A stretch of DNA of 64,000 bases from Rosettibacter primus (GTDB lineage Bacteria > Bacteroidota > Ignavibacteria > Ignavibacteriales > Melioribacteraceae): assembly GCF_036860675.1 (NCBI RefSeq), contig NZ_JAYKGK010000007.1:62001-126000 (forward strand), read 5' to 3'. The position numbers and the translations under genes were made by a program. Each line of letters starts with the position of its first letter. Within the stretch, counting starts at the first letter, position 1. The notes under the pieces were generated by a model. That model was not told the DNA's origin, made no database searches, and worked only from the letters and a program-made list of their open reading frames with translations. Positions 25,035 to 32,996 of this stretch are shown here, piece after piece.

Positions 25035-26081
25035 ATGATAAATATCGGTATAGTTGGTGCTGCTGGATATTCTGGAGTAGAACTAATTAAGCTTCTTTTG
25101 AATCATCCAGAAGCAGAAATAAAAAAATTATATGGTCAATCCACCGCAGGTCTGCGAATTGATGAAGTGCATACTTGCTTAAGAAATTTAATTTCTCTGC
25201 AGATAGAAAATTTTTCCGAGGAATCATTGAATGAACTTGATGTAATTTTTGTTGCGCTTCCTTCGGGTCAGGCTTTTGAATTTGTGAAAGCAGCTTACAA
25301 TAACAATGTGAAGGTTATCGATATTGGCGGAGACTTTAGATTAAAGAATATGGATGACTACAAAAAATATTATAAACATGAACACAAAGCACAGGAATTA
25401 ATTGAAAATTCTGTTTATGGCTTAAGCGAATGGAACGAAAATGCAATTTCAAAAGCTAAGATTGTTTCTAATCCGGGCTGTTATCCAACAAGTATATTGC
25501 TGGCTCTTCTTCCTTTGCTTAAGAATGATTTAATAGATAATTCATTTGTTAGCATTGTATCTTACAGCGGAACTTCAGGAGCTGGTAAGTCGGCAGTGCA
25601 GAATATGATTTTTAGCGAAGTTAATGAAAATGTCAGAGCATACAAAGTTGGTAATCACCAGCATATTCCTGAAATAAAATATTATCTTGAATCTTTTGGG
25701 AATAAATCTGTGAATTTTTCTTTTGTGCCACATTTGCTTCCAGCAACACGTGGAATTTATACTACAATTAATGCTCAAATGAAAAAAGGTGTGGATGATA
25801 AACTAATTAAAGAAGTTTATTTAACAACATATTCTTCAAAGCCATTTATTAGATTTTTAGAAAATTCAATTCCTGAAATGAAAGATGTTGCATACACAAA
25901 CTTTTGTGATATTGGATTTGTAATTAATGAAAACCATACAATAACAGTTTTTTCTACAATTGATAATTTGGTAAAAGGAGCCGCAGGCCAGGCGGTTCAA
26001 AACATGAATATTTTATTTGATTTACCACAAGAAACAGGATTGTTGAAATGGAACAAGAATATGAAGTTGCAATTGAAATGA
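25035..26081 (+). CDS. argC: N-acetyl-gamma-glutamyl-phosphate reductase ArgC
   Basis: NADPH-dependent reductase of the third step of arginine synthesis, making N-acetylglutamate semialdehyde. The Rossmann start IGIVGAAGYSGVEL is at residues 4-17, the active-site cysteine is Cys149 in VSNPGCYPT, and the substrate region GTSGAGKS and HLLPATRGIY are present. The length of 348 residues is normal for the type 1 enzyme. It heads the operon, 23-30 bases after the predicted transcription start, and its stop is in an ATGA overlap with the preferred argJ start. Confidence 0.96.
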   Translation: MINIGIVGAAGYSGVELIKLLLNHPEAEIKKLYGQSTAGLRIDEVHTCLRNLISLQIENFSEESLNELDVIFVALPSGQAFEFVKAAYNNNVKVIDIGGDFRLKNMDDYKKYYKHEHKAQELIENSVYGLSEWNENAISKAKIVSNPGCYPTSILLALLPLLKNDLIDNSFVSIVSYSGTSGAGKSAVQNMIFSEVNENVRAYKVGNHQHIPEIKYYLESFGNKSVNFSFVPHLLPATRGIYTTINAQMKKGVDDKLIKEVYLTTYSSKPFIRFLENSIPEMKDVAYTNFCDIGFVINENHTITVFSTIDNLVKGAAGQAVQNMNILFDLPQETGLLKWNKNMKLQLK

Positions 26082-27271
26082 AAATTGGAGTAACTGCACC
26101 TAAAGGATTTAAAGCAGCAGGAATTCATTGTGGAGTTAAGAGATTCAAAAAAGATTTAGCTCTTATTGTATCTGATGTTCCTGCAGTAGCAGCAGGTGTT
26201 TTTACTCAAAATAAAGTTCAGGCAGCGCCGGTTTTACTTTCTAAAAAATATCTTAATGAAAATGAAAAATTCCGCGCTATTATAATAAACAGTGGAAATG
26301 CTAATGCATGCACCGGTGAAAGAGGTTATAAAGATGCTGTTATGATGGCTGAAATTACTGCAAAAGAATTAAATATTCGTCCAGAAGAAGTTTTTGTTTC
26401 ATCAACTGGTGTCATTGGCGAACCTCTTCCAATGGAAAAAATTTCTGCCGGTATAAAAAAAATTGTTCATTATTTAAGTGACGATGATAATAACACTGCA
26501 GCAGAAGCAATCTTAACAACAGATACTTTTATAAAAACTTTTTCAAGAAGTTTTGATATTAATGGTAATATTGTAACAATTGGCGGAATCGCAAAAGGCT
26601 CGGGAATGATTCATCCAAACATGGCAACCATGCTTGCTTTTATTACAACAGATGCAGCAATTGAAAAAAATGTATTTCAAACAATGTTAAAAGATATTAC
26701 AGATAAAACTTTTAATAGAATTGTAGTTGATGGAGATACGAGTACAAATGATATGGTAATTGCTCTTGCAAATGGTATGTCGGGCATCAATACAATTACT
26801 GAAAATACAGAAGCATATGAAATTTTTTATGATAATCTTTTCGAAGTTTTGAAAAAATTATCAATTGATATTGTGAAAGATGGTGAAGGAGCGACAAAAT
26901 TAGTTGAGATTAATGTAGAAGGAGCAAAGAATGATGAAGAAGCTCTGAAAGCTGCAAAGACAGTAGCCCTTTCACCACTTGTTAAAACTGCAATTCATGG
27001 TGAAGATGCAAACTGGGGAAGAATTATTGCTGCTGTTGGTTATTCAGGAATAGATTTTGACCCGGCGAAGTTTGAAATAATAATTAATGAAGTTCCTATT
27101 CTATTACAGAATTACTATGTCACACTTCCTGCAAAAGAAGCAAATAAAACTCTAAAACCAAAAGAAATTAACATTTTATTAAAATTAAACATTGGCAGCG
27201 GAAAAGCTACATGCTGGACATGCGATTTTTCAGAAGAGTATGTTAAAATTAATGGGAGTTACAGAACTTGA
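26078..27271 (+). CDS. argJ: Ornithine acetyltransferase / N-acetylglutamate synthase ArgJ
   Basis: Ntn-type enzyme that recycles the acetyl group from N-acetylornithine to glutamate, replacing the linear ArgE route. The self-cleavage site is in NMATMLAF, with Thr as the new N-terminal nucleophile, after the GGIAKGSGMIHP block. GVTAPKGFKAAGIHCG near the N-terminus and TAIHGEDANWGRI further on are family hallmarks. Two starts are possible: ATG 26048, with an AGGA 8 bases upstream, and ATG 26078, in an ATGA overlap with argC. I prefer 26078 because family members begin there (397 residues). Whether it is mono- or bifunctional cannot be told from sequence alone. Confidence 0.94.
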   Translation: MKIGVTAPKGFKAAGIHCGVKRFKKDLALIVSDVPAVAAGVFTQNKVQAAPVLLSKKYLNENEKFRAIIINSGNANACTGERGYKDAVMMAEITAKELNIRPEEVFVSSTGVIGEPLPMEKISAGIKKIVHYLSDDDNNTAAEAILTTDTFIKTFSRSFDINGNIVTIGGIAKGSGMIHPNMATMLAFITTDAAIEKNVFQTMLKDITDKTFNRIVVDGDTSTNDMVIALANGMSGINTITENTEAYEIFYDNLFEVLKKLSIDIVKDGEGATKLVEINVEGAKNDEEALKAAKTVALSPLVKTAIHGEDANWGRIIAAVGYSGIDFDPAKFEIIINEVPILLQNYYVTLPAKEANKTLKPKEINILLKLNIGSGKATCWTCDFSEEYVKINGSYRT

Positions 27272-28116
27272 CACAACCCAATTACAGAAAGGAAGATGTT
27301 CTTGTAGAAGCTCTGCCTTACATTCAGCAATTTGAAAATGCTGTCTTTGTAATTAAATATGGCGGAGCAGTAATGCATGATGAATCATTAAAACAAATGG
27401 TTGCTCAGGATGTAACACTTTTAAGAAAAATTGGGATTAATGTGGTTGTGGTTCATGGAGGAGGTAAAGAAATTACATCACTTTCAGAAAAGTTAAATCT
27501 AAAAACCACATTTGTTAACGGTCAACGATATACTGATGAACAAACCCGTGATGTTGTTCAAATGGTGCTTGCCGGATTAATAAATAAAGATATTGTAAGA
27601 AGAATTAATATCTACGGTGGAAGAGCAGTTGGAATAAGTGGAATTGATGCAGGTCTGGTTAATGTTAAAAAATATAACAAAGAGGATTTAGGTCTGGTCG
27701 GAGAAATTACAAATGTCAACGAAACATTTATTAGAAATTTATTGAAAGATGGATATCTTCCTGTTATTGCTCCAATTGGTGTCGACGAAGAAGGAACTAT
27801 TTATAATGTTAATGCAGATATTGCTGCAGGTAATATAGCCGGCGCATTAAATGCAACTAAACTTGTTTATATGACAGATATCGAAGGAGTTAAAGCAGGT
27901 GATACATTGATTTCACATCTTACAAAAAGTGATGCTGAAAAATATATGAAAGATGGAACTATAAGTGGTGGTATGATTCCAAAAGTAAATTCTGCTTTGT
28001 CTGCTCTTGATGCCGGGGTCCAAAAAGTTCATATAATTGATGGAAGAATACAACATGCACTTTTGCTTGAAATATTTACTAAAGAAGGTGTAGGAACGGA
28101 GATAGTATCAGATTAA
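27268..28116 (+). CDS. argB: Acetylglutamate kinase ArgB
   Basis: Amino-acid-kinase-fold enzyme phosphorylating N-acetylglutamate, the usual control point of the pathway. It shows FVIKYGGAVM, VVVVHGGGKEI, the nucleotide/acyl region NVNADIAAGNIAGAL, and GGMIPKVNSAL. The start is a TTG overlapping the argJ TGA, preceded by GGGAG at a suitable distance, and the reading continues directly into the conserved YIQQFENAVFVIKYGG. The N-terminal helix with PYIQQF is the type found in arginine-sensitive hexameric enzymes, so feedback inhibition is plausible. The length of 282 is typical. Confidence 0.95.
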   Translation: MTQPNYRKEDVLVEALPYIQQFENAVFVIKYGGAVMHDESLKQMVAQDVTLLRKIGINVVVVHGGGKEITSLSEKLNLKTTFVNGQRYTDEQTRDVVQMVLAGLINKDIVRRINIYGGRAVGISGIDAGLVNVKKYNKEDLGLVGEITNVNETFIRNLLKDGYLPVIAPIGVDEEGTIYNVNADIAAGNIAGALNATKLVYMTDIEGVKAGDTLISHLTKSDAEKYMKDGTISGGMIPKVNSALSALDAGVQKVHIIDGRIQHALLLEIFTKEGVGTEIVSD

Positions 28117-28136
28117 AATTTAATAAAAGGTGAATT

Positions 28137-28598
28137 ATGAGCAGAAAACTTGAAGATATTCAAAAACGCCATGCATTGATTAAATCTTTGATTTCTTCTC
28201 AGAATATTTATAATCAAACACAACTTGTAAAAATTCTGAGACAAAAAGGAATCAAAGTTACACAGGCAACATTATCACGGGATTTAACCGACCTTGGTGT
28301 TGTAAGGGTTCCAACTTCCGAAGGTCTTGTCTATAGACTTGGCACCGAAGGTGGTGATGGTGCACTTAAATCCAGAATTGCAGAAGAAATAATTTCTATT
28401 GAATCTAATGAATGTGTTGTTCTTGTTAAAACATTTTTAGGAAGGGCTCAGGGCGTTGCAGTTTATATTGACAAACAAAATGAACCCGAAATTCTTGGCA
28501 CAATAGCAGGTGATGATACAATTTTAGTAATTCCTAAGTCAATAAAAAATATTAAAAAAGTAATAGAACAATTAAAAATAATATTAGGGATAAAGTAA
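28137..28598 (+). CDS. argR: Arginine repressor ArgR
   Basis: Hexameric arginine-dependent DNA-binding regulator of 153 residues. The N-terminal winged helix carries the recognition helix QATLSRDLTDLGV, with the characteristic Ser-Arg, and the C-terminal core has GTIAGDDTILVI, the arginine-binding GDDT segment. It sits inside the operon it presumably controls, 20 bases after argB and 1 base before argG, with an AAAGGTG ribosome-binding site. Its likely targets are the palindromes over the argC promoter. An activator role for catabolic genes is possible but no such gene is nearby. Confidence 0.95.
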   Translation: MSRKLEDIQKRHALIKSLISSQNIYNQTQLVKILRQKGIKVTQATLSRDLTDLGVVRVPTSEGLVYRLGTEGGDGALKSRIAEEIISIESNECVVLVKTFLGRAQGVAVYIDKQNEPEILGTIAGDDTILVIPKSIKNIKKVIEQLKIILGIK

Positions 28599-28599
28599 T

Positions 28600-29826
28600 A
28601 TGAGCAAGCAAAAAATAGTTGTAGCTTATTCGGGTGGACTTGATACATCTGTAATGGTTCACTGGCTTAAAAAAAATTATGATGCCGAAATAATTACATT
28701 TACAGGTAATCTTGGTCAATCAAAAGAATTAGAAGGACTTGAAGAAAAAGCTCTTAAGTCAGGAGCTTCTAAGGTATATATTGAAGATTTAACAAAAGAA
28801 TTTGTTGAAGAATATGCATTCCCGGCATTAAAAGCTGGAGCTCTTTATGAAGGAGCTTATCCAATGGCTACTTCACTCGGTAGGCCGCTTTTAGCTAAAG
28901 CTCTTGTTGAAATAGCAAAGAAAGAAAATGCTGCTATGGTAGCACACGGCTGCACAGGCAAAGGAAATGACCAGGTTCGATTTGAAGTTTCAGTAGGTGC
29001 TCTAGCCCCCGATATTAAATGCATTGCACCACTAAGAACATGGGAATTTAAATCCAGAGAAGAGGAAATCGACTATGCAATTGCAAATAATATTCCTGTC
29101 GCTGCAACCAAAAGCAATCCATATTCTATTGATGATAATATCTGGGGAACAGCAATTGAATGCGGTGTTCTTGAAGACCCAATGGTAGAACCTCCAGAGG
29201 ATGCATTTTTACATACAGTTTCACCAGAAAATGCACCTGATGAACCAGAGTTAGTTACAATTGAATTTGAAACAGGCATCCCAAAAAGTGTTAATGGAAA
29301 AGAACTTGATAGTGTTTCACTTGTCAAGTTATTAAATGAAATTGGTGGAAGAAATGCTATAGGAAGAATTGATATGATTGAAAATAGATTAGTTGGAATA
29401 AAATCAAGAGAAGTTTATGAAGCTCCAGCAGCAACAATTCTTCATTATGCACATAAAGAACTTGAGAGAATTACACTTGAAAAATCTGTAATGCACTATA
29501 AAACTTTAATCTCTCAGGAATATGCTAATTTAATTTACAATGGTCTCTGGTTTACACCATTAAGAGAAGCTCTTCAAGCTTTTGTAGATAAAACACAGGA
29601 GAAAGTAACAGGGCTTGTTAAACTAAAACTATACAAAGGCACAATCAGAATATCAGGAAGAACATCTCCTTATTCACTTTATGACCCTGCACTTGCTACA
29701 TATACTGTTGAAGACCAGTTTGACCATTCAGCTTCGGAAGGATTTATAAAAATTTATGGATTGCCGTATAAAACTATTAACAGAGTTATGCAAAAAGTTG
29801 AAGCTGAAAATAAGTTATCGGTATGA
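28600..29826 (+). CDS. argG: Argininosuccinate synthase ArgG
   Basis: ATP-dependent ligase of citrulline and aspartate. The PP-loop is in VVAYSGGLDTSVM at the N-terminus, HGCTGKGNDQVRFE contains the substrate-contact region, and GAYPMATSLGRPLLAK is a well-conserved aspartate/citrulline site. The 408 residues match the bacterial enzyme. It needs citrulline from ornithine carbamoyltransferase (argF), which is not in the window. Translation starts 1 base after argR. Confidence 0.97.
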   Translation: MSKQKIVVAYSGGLDTSVMVHWLKKNYDAEIITFTGNLGQSKELEGLEEKALKSGASKVYIEDLTKEFVEEYAFPALKAGALYEGAYPMATSLGRPLLAKALVEIAKKENAAMVAHGCTGKGNDQVRFEVSVGALAPDIKCIAPLRTWEFKSREEEIDYAIANNIPVAATKSNPYSIDDNIWGTAIECGVLEDPMVEPPEDAFLHTVSPENAPDEPELVTIEFETGIPKSVNGKELDSVSLVKLLNEIGGRNAIGRIDMIENRLVGIKSREVYEAPAATILHYAHKELERITLEKSVMHYKTLISQEYANLIYNGLWFTPLREALQAFVDKTQEKVTGLVKLKLYKGTIRISGRTSPYSLYDPALATYTVEDQFDHSASEGFIKIYGLPYKTINRVMQKVEAENKLSV

Positions 29827-29829
29827 TTG

Positions 29830-31197
29830 ATGGCTCTCTGGAACAGTAGATTTAAAAAACAGCTTGCAGAATCGGCTCTAAAATTTTCTTCATCAATTGA
29901 TATTGATGGAAAATTATTCAATGAAGATATTGATGGAAGCATAGCTCATGTTAAAATGCTTTCAAAGCAAAAAATTATTTCTAAGACCGATGAAAAGAAA
30001 ATCATAAATGCACTTGATGAAATAAGAAAAGAAATTATTAACGGCAAGCTAAAGCTGGATTGGAAAAAAGAAGATATTCATTCTGCGATTGAAGAAAGAC
30101 TTGTTGAGAAAATCGGTGAAACTGGGAAGCGGCTTCACACTGCGAGAAGCCGCAATGACCAGATTGCTCTCGACGAAAGATTATACATGAGAAAAGAAAT
30201 TCTTGATTTAGTGAAAGTTGTTCTGTCCCTACAGAAAGTATTATTAAAATTAGCAGAAGAACATAAATCAACTGTTATTCCAGGTTATACTCATCTTCAA
30301 AGAGCTCAGCCAATTTTATTTGCACATCATCTGCTGGCATATATTGAAATGTTCCAGAGAGATAAAGAACGACTTAATGATTTGTTAAAAAGAGTAAACA
30401 AATCACCGCTTGGGGCTGCTGCATTTGCAGGAACTTCAATTAATATTGATAGAAATTTTTCTGCAAAACTTTTGAAAATGGATGGAATAGTTGAAAACAG
30501 TATTGATGCTGTAAGCGACAGAGATACTTTAATTGAATTCATTTCTGCTTGTTCAATAATAATGATGCACTTGAGCAGATTGAGCGAAGAATTAATTTTA
30601 TGGAGTTCGCAGGAGTTTTCTTTTGCATCTTTTGATGATGAATATGCAACGGGCAGCAGTCTAATGCCGCAGAAAAAAAATCCAGACTTTGCAGAATTAA
30701 TACGCGGAAAAACAGGAAGAGTTTATGGCTCATTAATTGGTTTATTGACAATTATGAAAGCACTTCCGCTTGCTTATAATCGAGATATGCAGGAAGATAA
30801 ATTTCATCTTTTTAATGCTGTAGAAACTACTAAAGATTGTTTGAAGATAATGTCAGAATTACTCACGCATACAAATTTTAATAAAAACAGATTTGATGAG
30901 GAATTAGTTGGAGATTTATCTTTAGCCACAGACCTTGTTGATTATTTAGTAAAAAAAGAGGTTCCATTTAGAAAAGCCCATCACATTGTTGGAAAAATTA
31001 TTTCAAAATGTGTAGAAGAAAATATTAAGCTTCATCATTTATCTTTAAAAGATTATAAAAAAATCCATCCAAAGTTTGAAAATGATATTTATAATTTGTT
31101 CAATCCACGAACAAGTATTAATAACAAAAAATCTGCTGGAAGCACTTCCCCAAAAGAAATTGAAAAACAGATAAAGAATTGGAAAAAAGTATTGTAA
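29830..31197 (+). CDS. argH: Argininosuccinate lyase ArgH
   Basis: Fumarase/aspartase-superfamily enzyme that releases arginine and fumarate, the last pathway step. The signature is GSSLMPQKKNPD, with the catalytic serine loop, and the N-terminal block is HTARSRNDQIALDERLYMR. HLQRAQPILFAHHL and the C-terminal DLATDLVDYLV complete the fold. I chose ATG 29830 over the TTG at 29827. No clear ribosome-binding site is seen, so coupling to argG (stop 3 bases away) is likely. It ends the operon; a 71-bp inverted-repeat element follows. argD and argF must lie elsewhere. Confidence 0.96.
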   Translation: MALWNSRFKKQLAESALKFSSSIDIDGKLFNEDIDGSIAHVKMLSKQKIISKTDEKKIINALDEIRKEIINGKLKLDWKKEDIHSAIEERLVEKIGETGKRLHTARSRNDQIALDERLYMRKEILDLVKVVLSLQKVLLKLAEEHKSTVIPGYTHLQRAQPILFAHHLLAYIEMFQRDKERLNDLLKRVNKSPLGAAAFAGTSINIDRNFSAKLLKMDGIVENSIDAVSDRDTLIEFISACSIIMMHLSRLSEELILWSSQEFSFASFDDEYATGSSLMPQKKNPDFAELIRGKTGRVYGSLIGLLTIMKALPLAYNRDMQEDKFHLFNAVETTKDCLKIMSELLTHTNFNKNRFDEELVGDLSLATDLVDYLVKKEVPFRKAHHIVGKIISKCVEENIKLHHLSLKDYKKIHPKFENDIYNLFNPRTSINNKKSAGSTSPKEIEKQIKNWKKVL

Positions 31198-31200
31198 TTG

Positions 31201-31271
31201 ATATGTCATTCCCATGAAAACAGGAATCTGTTTTTAACATTTTAGATTCTCATTTCACAGGAATGACATAT
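31201..31271. repeat. Palindromic REP-like element between argH and trpB2
   Basis: A 71-bp imperfect palindrome in a convergent intergenic gap. The 12-bp ends ATATGTCATTCC and GGAATGACATAT are exact inverted copies, and an inner GAATCT/AGATTC pair surrounds the centre. Its GTCATTCC end resembles the widely scattered intergenic palindromes found in many bacteria. There is no T-tract, so it is not a standard terminator, though it might stop or stabilise both transcripts. I noticed only one copy in this window. Confidence 0.65.
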
Positions 31272-31293
31272 TAAATAAACTAATTGAAATATT

Positions 31294-32616
31294 TTATTTA
31301 TTATTATTCCCATTTTCAAGAAGGTTATCAAGATAAAGTTCATAAGCTCCCAAATCTAAAAATCCATTACCAGAAAGATTGAACAAAATTGTTTTTGCTT
31401 CTCCTGTTTCTTTACACTTTAATGCCTGTTCAATTGCTTCTTTTACAGCATGTGAACTTTCAGGAGCTGGAACAATCCCTTCACATTGAGCAAACAATTG
31501 TGCAGCTTTGAAAACTTCTTGTTGTTCATAAGCTTTAGCACTGATTGCACCAATATTATAAAGTAATGAAATTGAAGGAGCCATTCCGTGATAGCGTAAG
31601 CCACCAGCATGAATTTTAGGAGGAATAAAATCATGTCCAAGTGTGTACATTTTAATAAGCGGTGTTAATCCTGCTTCGTCACCAAAATCGTAATCAAATT
31701 TTCCTTTTGTAAGAGATGGACATGAAGCTGGTTCAACAGCAATTACTTCAAGATTCTTTTTCGAACCATTTAATTTATCGCGAAGAAATGGAAAAGCTAT
31801 TCCTGCAAAATTACTTCCCCCGCCTACACATCCAATTACAATGTCAGGGTATTCGTCAATCATTTCCATTTGTATGCGTGCTTCTTCACCAATAATTGTT
31901 TGATGTAACAACACATGATTTAATACACTGCCGAGGCTGTAATTTGTATCATCTCTTTGAACTGCAACTTCAATTGCTTCGCTTATTGCAATACCAAGTG
32001 AACCTGGTGAATCCGGATCTTTTTCAAGAACTTTTCTTCCTGCATTTGTTAAGTCAGTTGGGCTTGCGTGCACAGTTGCGCCAAATAATCTCATAAAAGT
32101 TTTTCGATAAGGTTTTTGATTGTAGCTTACTTTAACCATGAATACTTCACATTCCAATCCAAAATGTTTACAAGCCATTGCAAGTGCACTCCCCCATTGA
32201 CCTGCTCCAGTTTCAGTTACGAGTTTTTTGATACCTGCTTTTTTGTTGTAATATGCTTGTGCGTATGATGTGTTAGTTTTATGGCTTCCAGTTGGATTAG
32301 CACCTTCATATTTGAAATAAATTTTTGCTGGAGTTTTAAGTTCATTTTCTAAATTTGCAGCTCTGATTAAAGGGGTCGGGCGGCTTAATCGATATAAATC
32401 TCGTACTTCGTCGGGTATTTCAATAAATCTTTCCTGAGACACTTCTTGCAGAATTAAATCCATCGGGAAAATTGCAGAAAGTTCTTGTGGAGTTGCAGGT
32501 TGTTTTGTTGCAGGATTTAATGGCGGCTCCATTGGAACGGGTAAGTCAGCTAAAATATTGTAATAATGGGTTGGCATTTGGGATTGTTCAAGAAAAACAA
32601 TTTTGTTTTCTGACAT
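31294..32616 (-). CDS. trpB: Tryptophan synthase beta chain, TrpB2 type
   Basis: PLP-dependent synthase joining indole and serine. The 440 residues and the insertions (LYRLSRPTPLIRAANLE and the long N-terminal arm) are those of TrpB2, the class that often works without a linked TrpA. The PLP lysine is Lys113 in NPTGSHKTNT, GAGQWGSALA follows, and the phosphate loop is in CVGGGSNFAG. No trpA or other trp gene is adjacent. An AAGGAGGT ribosome-binding site precedes the ATG with 8-base spacing. Upstream is a full attenuator with a Trp-rich leader peptide (32672-32793), which is strong independent evidence that the gene is controlled by tryptophan supply. Confidence 0.95.
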   Translation of the reverse strand: MSENKIVFLEQSQMPTHYYNILADLPVPMEPPLNPATKQPATPQELSAIFPMDLILQEVSQERFIEIPDEVRDLYRLSRPTPLIRAANLENELKTPAKIYFKYEGANPTGSHKTNTSYAQAYYNKKAGIKKLVTETGAGQWGSALAMACKHFGLECEVFMVKVSYNQKPYRKTFMRLFGATVHASPTDLTNAGRKVLEKDPDSPGSLGIAISEAIEVAVQRDDTNYSLGSVLNHVLLHQTIIGEEARIQMEMIDEYPDIVIGCVGGGSNFAGIAFPFLRDKLNGSKKNLEVIAVEPASCPSLTKGKFDYDFGDEAGLTPLIKMYTLGHDFIPPKIHAGGLRYHGMAPSISLLYNIGAISAKAYEQQEVFKAAQLFAQCEGIVPAPESSHAVKEAIEQALKCKETGEAKTILFNLSGNGFLDLGAYELYLDNLLENGNNNK

Positions 32617-32671
32617 TTTTTAACCTCCTTGATTTTTATAACTTGTCAATTAATTTAAAAAATTTTAAAAC

Positions 32672-32705
32672 AAAAAAGCCGTGAACGGTTCTACCATCCA
32701 CGGCT
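32672..32705 (-). terminator. Attenuator terminator (3:4 hairpin) upstream of trpB2
   Basis: On the minus strand AGCCGTGGATGGT (32705-32693) pairs with ACCGTTCACGGCT (32689-32677) over 13 bp, including two G-U pairs, with an AGA loop, and is followed at once by six T residues. The inner GGATGGTAGA (32699-32690) is also complementary to TCTACCGTCC in segment 2 (32740-32731; 10 bp with one G-U), which gives the alternative antiterminator. It lies ~55 bases before the trpB2 start. Confidence 0.88.
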
Positions 32706-32727
32706 CTTCTTCAAAAAATTTATAGTC

Positions 32728-32793
32728 CTAGGACGGTAGAGAAAAACTTCTCCACCACCAGTTATTTGCAATATTTATGTTCTTAAATTTCAT
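32728..32793 (-). CDS. trpL: trp leader peptide with three consecutive Trp codons
   Basis: A 21-codon ORF on the minus strand: MKFKNINIANNWWWRSFSLPS, stop TAG. Three tandem TGG codons (12-14) fall within segment 1 of a leader that can fold as 1:2 (32732-32759, up to 11 bp, pairing GGTGGAGA with TCTCTACC) or let segment 2 pair with segment 3 of the downstream terminator. This is the classic design in which ribosomes stalled at Trp codons free segment 2 and prevent termination. The ATG has no Shine-Dalgarno sequence. A promoter-like pair places the transcript start at or 1-2 bases before the ATG. Confidence 0.88.
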   Translation of the reverse strand: MKFKNINIANNWWWRSFSLPS

Positions 32794-32799
32794 GGTTCA

Positions 32800-32828
32800 A
32801 AAGTAATTTTTGAATTTTGTTTTGTCAA
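32800..32828 (-). promoter_or_regulatory. Promoter of the trpL-trpB2 transcript
   Basis: On the minus strand TTGACA (32828-32823) is followed after 17 bases by TACTTT (32805-32800). The latter is part of TACTTTTG, an exact match to the Bacteroidota -7 consensus TAnnTTTG, and the TTG is placed 20 bases before it as in the -33 box. Either scheme puts the start of transcription at about 32793-32794, the leader-peptide ATG itself. Confidence 0.72.
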
Positions 32829-32996
32829 GAAAAAATTTATATAGCTGATTAATTTTATATTCCTATTAAGTGAATAAGAATAATTAGTATTTTGTTTTCA
32901 TAAAATATAATCTTGATATTAAGTTTATCAAAATATTAGATTGTATTGTAGAAAATTTAGCATATGAAATTTTATAAATGATTAGGTTATTGTAAA

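Noticed and set aside
32472..32684. Plus-strand frame across the trpB2 start and attenuator
   Set aside because: It runs through the minus-strand terminator and start region; no ribosome-binding site, no homology.
32617..32830. T-box or other tRNA-sensing riboswitch before trpB2
   Set aside because: The region is too short and lacks T-box features; the Trp-rich leader ORF with alternative hairpins explains it fully.
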